Assembly: GCA_033398695.1 (NCBI GenBank)
Contig: CM065802.1
Coordinates: 150,584,096-150,648,095, forward strand
Reading direction: 5' to 3'
Length of the DNA stretch: 64,000 bases
Source of the DNA: Orobanche coerulescens
Lineage: Eukaryota > Streptophyta > Magnoliopsida > Lamiales > Orobanchaceae
Shown here in pieces: positions 35,125 through 45,356 of the stretch. The notes under the pieces are model-generated. The model made no database searches, was not told where the DNA came from, and saw only the letters and a program-made list of their open reading frames with translations. Every line of letters begins with the position of its first letter. Within the stretch, counting starts at the first letter, position 1. A program made the translations under genes and the position numbers.

Positions 35125-36500
35125 ATGGCTAGGACTAAGAAGCTGAACAAGAGGGCCAGGACTCAGTCATCCCCCACTCGAGGGGAAACCTCTCGTAGTC
35201 GCGCCGAGTCGGAGGGGCACCAGTTTTCTGACCCTGAGATCCACAAAATATTCAATGAGAAGATTCGGCCGCAACCTCTTATCCCGGAGAGGGAATTTAC
35301 TCCAGCCCCCCAAGACGAGGAACTGCTTACGATGATAGACGAGATGGGGTGGGCCCAATTCGCTGCACCCCCCGAGCCAGTAGTGATATCGATAGTGCAG
35401 TAGTTCTATGCCAGTGCGTTATTGAAGCACATTCGAGCAGGCCATATGTTGCAGCAGTCAGACACTCGGACTCAGGTCGATGTCCGAGGTATTACGGTTG
35501 ATTTTTCCACAGCTGCTATTCGGAGGTTTTTTGGGCTTCCGGTGGTAGATGAGTCGGCTTATGACCGAGTTATGACTAGCCTCACGAAGGAGGCTCTACT
35601 CGAGACTATTGCGCAGCCCGACTCCGACTGGGAGCAGCGCGCACCGGGTTCTTCCACTTTCTATTTCAAGAGCTCGTGCCTCAGTCGGCTCGGGCGTGCC
35701 TGGCTATACTTTATTTGCGCTCGTATAGACCCCACATCTCAGATACGCATGGTTTTTCTCTTCCGCGCCCGGACACTATATGCTATCACATCCGGGTTGC
35801 GGTTCGATGTGGCCCCTCTCTTGGTCCGTTCTATATTCCAGTGCATTCAGGGAGGGGCCAAGACGGGGTTGAAGCACCCCTCTCTTATCTGCGCTCTGTG
35901 CCGGCAGTCGGGGCTGACGTGGTCGGACGACGCGCCGATGCTGGCTCCCTAGGCCCCGATCGACCACCGCATCATCTCACATTTTGACCAGTGGGGAGGA
36001 GCGCCGGCGCACGCTCGGGGGAGAGGATTTCTAGTGGATTAGGCCCACGAGGGGTCCCCCGAGCCTCTTTTGCTGACACAGGGGCAGGGAGATGCCGGCC
36101 CGCCGCCCGACAGAGAGAGATTGCAGGAGATGTTTGACGGGCTGAGGGAGGATATGAGGAGAGAGAGAGGAGACGAGGAGAGAGAGAGGATATGAGAGAG
36201 GATATGAGGAGAGAGAGAGATGAGATGAGGAGAGAGAGGGAGAGTATGCTGGCTGCCATGCGAGAGGGGCAGCGGACGGAGGGAGAGAGCATTATTGCTG
36301 CCGTCAGAGCTGAGATGCGAGAGCAGGCCCGCCGGGCCAACCGAAGAGAGGCGAGGCGTCTGGCAGCGAGGGACGCCTACCATCAGGAGCACCTTGCCGC
36401 ATGGACGGCCCATATCATGCACCCAGACGGGCCATTTATTGCACCTGCTCGGCCAGCCACACCACCCTCCTCACCGGATGATGCCGGCACCAGCTCGTGA
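35125..36500 (+). pseudogene. Athila second ORF (putative plant transposon protein type)
   Basis: The start MARTKKLNKRART (35125) directly follows the candidate splice acceptor. One frame continues through TAG stops at 35401, 35950 and 36040. A purine-rich stretch near 36160-36190 then shifts it into a frame ending at 36500. The central part (FYASALLKHIRAG, VRGITVDFSTAAIRRFFGLP, SRLGRAWLYFICARI) resembles the 'putative plant transposon protein' domain found in the extra ORF of Athila elements. The C-terminus is Arg/Glu-rich and likely coiled coil (MRRERDEMRRERES). No transmembrane segment stands out, so I do not call it an envelope protein. Function unknown. Confidence 0.7.
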
Positions 36501-37778
36501 GAGGACTGGAGGGGAGTACTTGACCTTCTTATTCTATTGCATATTATATTTTGTCCATTGAGGTCAATGTACATCCTAAGTTTGGGGGGGGTTACTTTCT
36601 GTCGCTACATTCATTGCTGTACTGATTTTGTTGCACTTTTCATTACTTTGCGTTATTTTTTTTCGATAGCCTTGCTTGTCTTAATTTTTCTCTATTCGTG
36701 AATTTTTCGTGCTTCTATTTGTGTAATACTGATGTTACGACACTGTTTTTCTCTCTGAAGAATCGGTCGAGTTTTAGTCGAGTTGTAGTCAGTGATTTCT
36801 GTTTCTGCTTAGTATTCATTTAAGTCCGAATTTTTTTCTCGTGATTGTAGAGGTCTTGGCGGATAAGAGAGGATACATACGTGTTTTAAAATCACCATCG
36901 ATACGTTTGGTTACATTTTTCGGTTAGCTAGTCGTCCAGTTACATAAGTCGTGTTAGCACTTAGATTGAGTTTAGAGTCGGTCAGTTTTTCCCAATAGTC
37001 GAGATAATATTTGTTCTATGATGGGAAGTCTAGTAACCGGGGGTATTCACGTGACCCGTTGTTTACTCTCGCGTAAAACAATGACCCTGATTAGACTAGT
37101 GATTTAGAAATTTCGCATGTGCCGAAGACGGGAAGCCTAGTAACCGGGGGTACTCGCGTGACCCGTTGTTTACTCTCGCGTAAAACAGCGCCCTTGATTC
37201 GGACATGCGGGAATTAGCTATTCGAGTTGTTTCTCCGCTGTGGAGGGGAACTTAGTAACTAGAAGCATCCATGCGCCCCATGAATGTCTTTTACGTCAAA
37301 CGGTTTCCCAATACATGAGAATGGAAATTCCACCCTAGGATTATCCTGATGAAACATCCCGAGATCCAAACCTAGTGGTCAACTCGAATCAATCTCTTGA
37401 GCATATATATATAAGGGAATACTGTCCAAGGATTATTTTTATGAAACTCGTGAAAATTTTGACATTAGACTGTGGAACGGGGCGACTTTAGCTCGTTTAT
37501 TTTAACCTTTCATATTGACGGTCTATTTGATTCACGTTTTGTTAATCTTTGAGCTAGATTTTCTTCATGAACGAGTAATTAGGACTGAACTTGGTTACTT
37601 TGTAGAATCAGTGTTCTGAGTGTAGCTCGCTATTACGATACTCATATTTTTCAGAGAGAATTTCAGGATAGTATTGATTAGGTTGAACACTATGAGTTGC
37701 ACGATTATTCACGACATTCTTTTGTTGAAATTAATTCTTTTTGCTTGAGGACAAGCAAAGGTTTAAGTTTGGGGGTAT
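36501..37778 (+). other. Athila 3' untranslated region with a ~106-bp repeat and PPT
   Basis: There is no ORF. A unit starting GGGAAG(T/C)CTAGTAACCGG occurs at 37024 and about 37130, with a third, worn copy near 37253. The polypurine tract AAGTTTGGGGGTATT (37764-37778) abuts the 3' LTR; a similar TAAGTTTGGGGGGGG lies at 36577. Confidence 0.7.
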
Positions 37779-39115
37779 TTGTTAGGCATATTTTTATACG
37801 CTTATTTATCATTATTTTGTATTATTTTGGAGAGTAAATTTGCTTAAGTGAGCTTTTAATGCCTTAATTTTGTATGTTTGTCAGGAGATTGGAGTTCGGA
37901 AGCTAAAACGAGGCGAAACGGGCGAAAATGGAAAATTTTGGCCGTGAGCCGCGGCACAAGGAAGCAGGGCCGCGACACTGGAAGACAACCAGCGTGCACA
38001 AAGTAGATTGTACTCTGTGCCGCGGCACAGTCCAGGTGAGTCGCGGCACAGATGAAATAAATGGCGCCCAGGCGTCCAGCTGAAGACAATGTGCCGCGGC
38101 ACAGATTTAGTGAGCCGCGGCACACTAGGCGGTTTTGGTGTCCTCCGCACGGATTTGGGCCGTTTCGAAGCCAGTTCTCGACCTACTCACACGGACGCGA
38201 TTTGGAGACTGTGCAGAGCTATAAATAAGGGTTTAAGACCATAATTAATCATCTTTGGATCTTTGGAGCTTGGAAAATCTTGGAATCAGAGGATCTTGAG
38301 GAGACGGCAGAAGAGGAAGATAAGCAGAAGACTTCAAGAGCAGAGGGCGGAAGCCATAAGAACGGAGGAATCCGAGCTCTTCATCTGCGTTTGATTTTAA
38401 TGCTTTTATTCATTTATTCTGTATTTTCATTTATTAGCATGTCAGGCTACCTAATCTAGGATTTTGATGAAACCTACGTTTTGATGGATTTGCTTGAGAT
38501 TATCTAATTAATTACCTTTTTGTTGAGTTTTCCCAATCGTGTTTAATGCTTTCAATTATCTGGCCAATAGTTGTATTGTTTTAATCATTCAATTCGAATC
38601 GGGAGAGGAGAATTGGTGAGGAACTATTGGTGAGGACCGTTTTATTCTGTGAGATAGGAATATACTCACAGGAACTACGTGGTCTTTTGGAGATTTTATG
38701 CTTTTTGCCTATTGACGAATTAATTCACCTAGGGATAGAGTGCGTTATTCGCCTTTAGAAAAATCTATTGACCTCGGGAGAGGCGGTAGAATATATTAGC
38801 AATCTCCGCCTTCAATAAATTGTGAAAATCATTAACTTCAGATAATCGAGAGTAAATTCGGATAAACCGAGGTGGATTCAGAATCCTAGACTTATTTATC
38901 ATTTGATTCTCTTTCTTCAAGCGATCATTTTTCTATTTAGTCTTTTATTAATTCTTTTAGTAATTAATTGCAAACCCAAAATTCGATTGTTCAAATAAAA
39001 CTAGAATACATAAAAATAGGTACTTAGTGATTCAGTCCTCGTGGGAACGATAATTACTCATCACTTTATTACTTGTATACGATAACGTACACTTGCGTTC
39101 ACAAATATCGCAACA
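37779..39115 (+). mobile_element. Athila 3' LTR
   Basis: It is 1337 bp, the same length as the 5' LTR, with about 29 differences by eye. It ends ATCGCAACA and is followed by TSD CCTCC. Confidence 0.92.
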
Positions 39116-39120
39116 CCTCC

Positions 39121-40566
39121 CGGAGTGAGCAAAGCACACAATTATAATACATCACCATTTCATGTTAAGCATAAAGGTTTCATAAGAATACTTGCCTTGG
39201 GTAATTTGACGACGACACGAATGGAAAGCAAAATCAACCACGATCGCTAGGAATCGACAAACCCGAACCTGACGATTTGAAGAACATAATCACAACCATT
39301 TCTAAATGAGTACGGAAATGGAATACACCCAGAAACCCACCTACGATTCATGTAAATTGGTACAAAAACAACAACAAGGGCGGATCGCAACCGACCCCTC
39401 TCGATTCCCCAAATACCATGAAATTTCCCATGAACTCGTAGGGAAACATGACTACCACTAATATTAATTACATGCATCATGGATTAATCAATAACACGGA
39501 ACAAAACGGACAATACATCGAAATCCCCACTTTCCCAAGAGTAGGGTTCTAAGAGATGTAACCTTGATTCGAAGATGAACAACGGATGATTAGTTTGAGT
39601 GATGCTTGAATACTCCCCAATGAAGTTTGAGTGAAAATTGGACGAACTCTAGGCCTCAAGTTCGCTCCCGTCGCGATGAGAAGAGAGAAAGGTGAAATAT
39701 GAGGAAAAGTCGGCCGCTGCCAGTTTATATACTGGCAGGTGTTACGGCCGTAACATCACTAACATACGGCCGTAACATGAGAACATTACGGCCGTAACGT
39801 GCCTGACTTACGGCCGTAACTGGCCTTGGGAAAGGATCTGGACAATTCAACGAAGCGCACTTACGGCCGTATAACTATATAGTTATGGCCGTAACATCTC
39901 TTACGGTTGTATTTGACGAACATTACGCCCGTAAGTGCCCACTGGACCAAATGCATGAAAACAAAGTTAGGTTACGGCCGTACAAGGAAGAACTTACGGC
40001 CATAACTGATGATCATTACGGCCGTAACAGCCTTCGCTTATGGTCGTAATGTGCCTCTGGCAGCAGGCCAGATATGCACGACGTTTCAACGAAGGTCGAT
40101 CGGAGGGTACACAGGTGTACCAATGGATACATTCACAATGAGTTCGAGGCAGAAACTAAAACGCTAAAATGAAACGTGATTCCGACTACCCGAGGGTTCA
40201 GAAACGGCAAGGATAGTAATTACCCCATAACTTTGGGAAATTACAAAACGGCCAAAAATATCTGAAACACACGATACACGATCGAAACATCAAACAAAAT
40301 CTCACAACACGCATAATAACATAAGATGGATTTACGACAAGCCCGAAACAGCGGTTCCGAACAACAATTATGAGAATCGAACCAAATAGCGACGGAAATG
40401 ACATAAAACGCGGAATTGAGCAAAACAAGTCCGAAACAAGCTCAGATGGCAAAAAGTACGGTATTAAATATTCTCTAAATATCAATACAGTTACAAGCGA
40501 GTCACTAAAAATGAAAAATACACCAAAACAAAAAATACCGGAAAAAGGAAAAATGCGGATATTACA
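39121..40566 (-). mobile_element. M2 5' LTR, outer segment
   Basis: On the minus strand it starts TGTAATATCCGCATTTTTCC at 40566, as expected of an LTR 5' end. It carries the palindrome cluster and a TATA box, listed separately. No gene. Confidence 0.85.
39717..40055 (-). promoter_or_regulatory. TACGGCCGTA palindrome cluster and TATA hairpin of the M2 LTR
   Basis: About 12 copies of TTACGGCCGTAAC or worn forms lie at 39735-40055, upstream (minus strand) of a TATA box GTATATAAAC. The TATA box itself sits in the loop between perfect 8-bp inverted arms CTGCCAGT (39717-39724) and ACTGGCAG (39731-39738). A longer near-palindrome around ACTATATAGT lies at 39861-39890. Confidence 0.65.
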
Positions 40567-41093
40567 TGTGCTATGCTTCCGAGTTATCAGGGTAGTACAT
40601 TTGGTAGAGGTTGAAATATTATTGAGTGCATTAGATGCCTTCGGTTGGTGATAAATTTTGCTCCTATAAACCTGATAGGTTGCCAGGCGAGATTCAATAG
40701 TCAGACTGATATAAGCTGATGGTCAAACAGCTTAGATAGTCTGGATTGGCAAGAAACCTGATAGGTCGAGGGCATGAAGACTAGGGGTAAAAGAAGATCG
40801 AATCATCTGTTGGACGGATTGGTGTTGTACACCACTTTACAGAAATTAATAGGCAAGAAACCTGATAGGTTGCGTTTGTTAAAATTTGTAAAGAACTCGA
40901 TCACCACTAAGAAGTCGATCTATCCATGACTTCCGGGTTATAACATGGGAGTGTGTAATTCCGACAAAATTAGTGGGAGCTGAGACAAGAATTATACAAG
41001 CCCTTAAATTCTATACTCGGTCATAATAAAACAAGTTACTAATTCAATCTTCTCTAAATCAATGCAGAGAAACGAAATAATATCTCTCTAAAA
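40567..41093 (+). other. Leader of C2 with a three-copy hairpin motif
   Basis: It is collinear with 60577-61007 plus 61799-61875 of C3. AAACCTGATAGGT recurs near 40668, 40754 and 40859; AACCT and AGGTT can pair around GAT. No ORF. Confidence 0.7.
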
Positions 41094-41930
41094 ATGGCAA
41101 AGAACCCACTTGCAATACTACTTGAAAAGAATCTCCTAACTGGCCCCAACTTTGTTTACTGGTTGCGGAATCTGATGATTGTACTCACCATGGAGTCTCT
41201 GGGATACGTCTTGGAGGTGGACATTCCACCGACTCCAGTCCGGACTAGGGGTAATCAGGAAGAGATTGACGTACATGAAAAATGGGTCAAAGATGACGTG
41301 TTGGTCCGTGGCTTTATGATGGGCTCAATGACTAATGAGCTGCAGAGAGAGCACGAGAAAATGACTTATGCTAGGTAGATTCTCGCACACTTGACCGAGC
41401 TTTATGGAGAGCACAGTAGGACTGCTAGATATGAGATATCGAAGCAGTTATTCAGTGCTAGGAAGAAGGAAGGGGAGAAAGTGGGAGACCACATCCTCAA
41501 GACGATCTCTATGATTGAGAGGCTCGAGGTGCTCAACTTTCATATGGATTTATCCCTTCAGATTGATCTCATCCTTCAATCCCCGCCTGACTCCTTCATG
41601 CAGTTTGTAATGAATTTCAACTGTAATGAGATTTCATGCACATTACCTGGGCTAATGAATAAACTGGTGACGACACAGTCTAACATAAAGACTAACTGAG
41701 GAAGGCTGCTCTTGTGATTTCTTCTGGGCCTCGGAGTTCCAAGAAGAAGAATAAAAATACCTACGAGCAGTATAAACCCAAGAAAGGGGTGCGGAAAGGC
41801 AAGGGAAAGACCCAAGAGGTTCAGAAGGTAGGCGGTCCTAAACCTACGGACAATTGTATTGAATGCAGTGAGCTAGGCCACTAGCATAGCACTTGTCCTA
41901 AGATCAATGGCGCATCAGATACGGAACCTT
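41094..41930 (+). pseudogene. gag: C2 gag
   Basis: The start MAKNPLAILLEKNLLTGPNF is followed by the copia gag domain (EKWVKDDVLVRGFMMGSMTN, LTELYGEHSRTARYEISKQL, MIERLEVLNFHMDLSLQIDL). TAG at 41376-41378 breaks it; the C3 copy suggests a Gln codon there. A frameshift near 41697 precedes a Lys-rich linker. The zinc knuckle at 41855-41896 reads CIECSELGH-stop-HSTC, its tenth position, often Trp, having become TAG. Confidence 0.85.
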
Positions 41931-41975
41931 CCGTTTTTGAAACTAATTGTTCCGCTACTGTATATTTTGCTTCAT

Positions 41976-43330
41976 GGATTATGGATTCAGGTGCTACTTC
42001 TCATATTTGTACAAATGAATCAGGATCTGGAACGAAGTAGGTAGCTTGAAGCAGGGGAAGTGATGATCACTGTCGGAAGCAGACAAAATGTCGAGGCAAC
42101 GGATATTGGATCACTCCTATTGGGTTTAGAATCTGGTTTTATTTTGACGTTAGATGATGTACTTGTTTTGCCCAAGGGGCAGAAAAACATTGTATCCATT
42201 CCAGTCTTGGACTGGAAATGATTTTCTTTCTTCATTGGCAATGGTAGTTGTAAAATTTATTTTCGAAATAAATTGGTTGGCACAGCTACATTGTCGAATG
42301 GTTTATATCATCTGAACTTACAAAATAAATCGGCAGTGAACACTATAACTAGGAAACGTGGCAGGCAAGATACTAATCAAGATCTTAAGTAGCACCTTAT
42401 ACTTGGTCACATTGCTCAGACCAAGGTTTACAAAATGGAGAAAGATGGACTTTTAAGTCCATTGGGTGTAGAAACCTATCCAACTTGTGAATCCTGCCTT
42501 AGAGGCAAGATGACTAAGTCTCCCTTCACAGGGACATTTGAAAGGGCTGCTGAAACTTGGGTTGGTACATACTGACATTTGTGGTGCGTTAGAAGCATCC
42601 CGAGACGGATATTAATATTTCATAACGTTCACATATGATCATACTAGATATGGGATTGTGTACTTGATGAAACTTAAATCCGAAGCCTTTAGTAAATTCA
42701 ATGAATTTAAGGCCCTAGTTGAAAAACAGACTAGATGTCATATCAAAACACTTCGGTCGGACCAAGGTGGAGAATATATGAGCACAGAGTTTGATAAGTT
42801 CCGTAAGGAACATGGAATAGTTTCACAATTCATGCCACCAGGAACCCCACAGTTAAATGTTGTTTCAGAAAGGAAAAATCGGACTTTGTTGGACATGGTC
42901 CGCTCCATGTTGAATTACACTGATCTACCAATTTACCTATGGGGGTACGCGTTATTTACCGCTGCGTATTTTCTAAATAGATGTCCTTCCAAATCCATTC
43001 ATATCACTCCAAATGATATGTGGAAGGGTAAGAAACCAAGTCTTAATCACATAAAGGTTTGGGGATGTCTATCCTCTGTCAAAAAGGCTAAGGTGGACAA
43101 ATTGGAAGCGAGGTCCGTCAAGGGACATTTCATTGGATACCCAGAGGACTTGATGGGTTATCTATTCTACATGCCAGAAGACCATAGGGTCGTGTGGCTT
43201 TACAAGCGCACTTCCTTGAGGATGAATTCATTCGGGAAGGTGGCTCGGGTAGAAATATCTCTTTGGAAGAGCATAATGAAAGTCCTGAGGAGACATCTGA
43301 TCAGGGATCACGAACCGAACCTATTGTAAC
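41976..43330 (+). pseudogene. pol: C2 protease, pre-integrase and integrase
   Basis: The protease motif WIMDSGATSHI lies at about 41976. The pre-integrase zinc-binding region (HLILGHIAQTKV … CESCLRGKM) follows, after a TAG near 42389 at a Trp position. The integrase catalytic region begins near 42562 (HTDICGA, frameshifted). The open part 42658-43329 holds LRSDQGGEYMS and PGTPQLNVVSERKNRT; Asp (codon 35) and Glu (codon 71) show the D35E spacing. The end overlaps the start of the next open frame at 43194. Confidence 0.85.
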
Positions 43331-44060
43331 ACAACCTCCACTTAGAAGGTCTGATAGGGTGACTCACTTACCTGAGAGTTATGGCTATACACATGTTGAG
43401 AAACTGGGTCTCTATGACGTACCTGATATCCGTGAGGACGAACTTGTCACGTATGACCAAGTGATAGTGGATGTGGACTCTGATATATGGCAAGAAGCAA
43501 TGGAAGCTGAGATAGACTCGATGCATGCCAATCAGGTCTGGACTCTAGTAGATCTACCAACTCGCATGAAGCCTATTGGTAGTAAATGGATCTATAAGAG
43601 AAAGACTGATGGGGATGGCAAGGTTGACCCCTATAAGGCCAGGCTTGTGGCAAAGGGTTATATCAAAAGGGAAGGGATCGGTTATCATGATACCTTCTCG
43701 CCCGTATCTATGATCAAGTCAATTCGCATGATGCTTGTCATTGCTGCCTATTATGATTATGAAATATGGGAAATGGACGTCAAAATGGGTTTTCTAAATG
43801 GATACATCGAGGACGAAATCTATATGGAACAGCCTAAGGGTTTTGTGTCCAAATCTAATATTCATAAGGTATGTAAGCTGCAACGAGCCATTTATGGGAT
43901 GAAACAAGCTTCTCGGAGTTGGAACCTTTGATTTGACGAAGCAGTCAAAGACTTTGACTTCGTGCGAAATGAGGAGGATCCATGTGTTTACAAAAAGGTC
44001 AGTGGGAGCAACATTGCGTTCTTAGTACTATATGTAGATGATATTCTACTAATAGGAAAT
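43194..44060 (+). pseudogene. pol: C2 reverse transcriptase, N-terminal part
   Basis: It is open to a TGA at 43929-43931 and then continues. Motifs are WQEAMEAEIDSMHANQVWTL, GSKWIYKRK, YKARLVAKGY, DVKMGFLNGYIEDEIYMEQP and the catalytic YVDD at 44031-44042. It breaks off in LLIGN, where GAAAT (44056-44060) is the left TSD of the Tat insertion. Reading resumes at 52422. Confidence 0.9.
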
Positions 44061-45226
44061 TGTTATGTCAAGATTTATCCATCCCGACAGGCGATCGAAT
44101 ATAAAGCCGAGCGACCAAGTCAATTCCAGTCAAACTATGGCTAGCTCGCCTAATCGAAGATATCAGACCACCATCAGGTACCTAGCGATCGACTCCCAAG
44201 GCGATCGCCCTTTGGCATCTGGCGATCGACTCTAGTGTCCGGCTAAGGACGGTCGACCTACGCCCCGAGCAGAGATGATCGCCCGTCAAAGTCATCGAGG
44301 ACTGGATCTCAGAACAGCACCCACGTGCAGATCCACAAAAGGCGCTGACAGACAAGATCTTTTGGCTGACAGACAAGACCTTTGACCACAGCCTGTCACC
44401 TACCTCACCTACCGGCAGGCGCGCCGAAAGTTGTCAGTGGGACCACCCGTGACAGCAACTCAGGACGCGCGCAGACTTTCCATTGGACCGCATCTGGTGG
44501 CCGCCGGCCATGGACTTTAAGGGAACAAGCCCATGTGCTAAAAGACGATCGCCCGATTATTATAATACAGAAAAGGCGATCGCCCGGCATATCCAAGTCC
44601 TATAAATAGAGAGCCTCCTCCTACTGGAAAAAGGTTCGGAATTCATTTTACCAACATTTCAGAACTCATTTACTTACGTTCACAACTCATCCACCTATAT
44701 TCCGAATACATTCACGGAAATACAGTAGAACACATACCATCAAGCTCCCTGCTTTCTCGCCGGAATCCATCTCAGGACTTCTCTCTCCGAATCTCTCGTG
44801 CAGAAGACGATCGGCAGAGGCAGCAAGTCTCCACTAGACAGATTCCAAGAGATTCATAAGCCCAGGAGCCCAAGCATCCAGCTAAATACTCGTCGTGAGA
44901 GACTGTCGATCTCTCACCGCCGCGACTGTTCATCTCCTTTGTTACAAGAACTCACAGAGCATCAAATCTGGTTCTTCCGGCAATCTACACGCTCACTAGC
45001 TAAGATAACAAGAATCTTTACACTCATTGTAATTGTATTCTTACATTAGTACTTGTATCCCCGAATATTAGTATTAATAATATCTCGCGAGAGCATTCAA
45101 GCCCGGGACTAACAACCCCAGCAAATCTTGTGTTATTTATCTTTCTCACGGAAGTGCTCTTGCATTTGTTTGCTATCTCTCCATTCCAGCAATATCTATC
45201 TCCGGATAATATTTTGGGTAGCAACA
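44061..45226 (+). mobile_element. Tat 5' LTR
   Basis: It starts TGTTATGTCAAGATTTATCC and ends GGGTAGCAACA. The PBS-like TTGGCGCTAGAAGAAGGGG follows at 45228. The stretch from the PBS to 45356 is an untranslated leader. Confidence 0.9.
44088..44610 (+). promoter_or_regulatory. GGCGATCGCC palindrome cluster and TATA box of the Tat LTR
   Basis: At least eight GCGATCGC or GATCG-centred palindromic motifs lie between 44092 and 44585, ending about 15 bp before the TATA box CTATAAATAGAG (44600). The 3' LTR repeats the layout, with its TATA box at 51790. Confidence 0.65.
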
Positions 45227-45356
45227 ATTGGCGCTAGAAGAAGGGGACCATCTAACCCTCAAATTTTTATTCCTACCGTCCCGAAGAACACTCACTGTTC
45301 TCGGGGCATATACTTGAAGTGACACTCACTGCACTTCAAAGAAAACCTTCAGAATC

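Larger units (their letters stand above)
29903..39115 (+). mobile_element. Athila-type Ty3/gypsy element lacking reverse transcriptase and integrase
   Basis: Both LTRs are 1337 bp (29903-31239 and 37779-39115), flanked by the exact TSD CCTCC (29898-29902 and 39116-39120). By eye the LTRs differ at about 29 positions (about 2%), so this is one of the younger insertions. The Athila assignment rests on the PBS TGGCGCCGTTGCCGGGGA, the gag sequence and the DLGAS protease. It also rests on the GGGAGGCAACCCGAG motif after pol and a second ORF of the plant-transposon type. Reverse transcriptase, RNase H and integrase are missing between protease (ends 33999) and the second ORF (35125). Confidence 0.92.
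12058..40566 (-). mobile_element. M2: minus-strand Ty3/gypsy element, split by nested insertions
   Basis: On the minus strand the 5' LTR runs from 40566 (TGTAATATCCGC…) to 15130 (…GGGGGTGTTACA) in three pieces, then PBS, gag, protease, reverse transcriptase and the start of RNase H, cut at 12062 by P1. Integrase and the 3' LTR should lie left of the window. Without its insertions the LTR is about 2.2 kb. The element lies in the leader of copia C2: base 40567 corresponds to 60577 in the related copia C3, where no such insertion exists. Confidence 0.85.

Noticed and set aside
35972..36422. Minus-strand Ser/Leu-rich ORFs
   Set aside because: They are shadows of the purine-rich (GAGAGAGA) part of the Athila second ORF.
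35125..36500. Athila second ORF as an envelope gene
   Set aside because: No signal peptide or transmembrane segment is visible; the sequence fits the plant-transposon-protein type better.
36577..36593. TAAGTTTGGGGGGGG as the PPT of the Athila element
   Set aside because: It lies 1.2 kb before the LTR; the tract at 37764-37778 adjoins the 3' LTR. It may be an internal second PPT, but I cannot show that.
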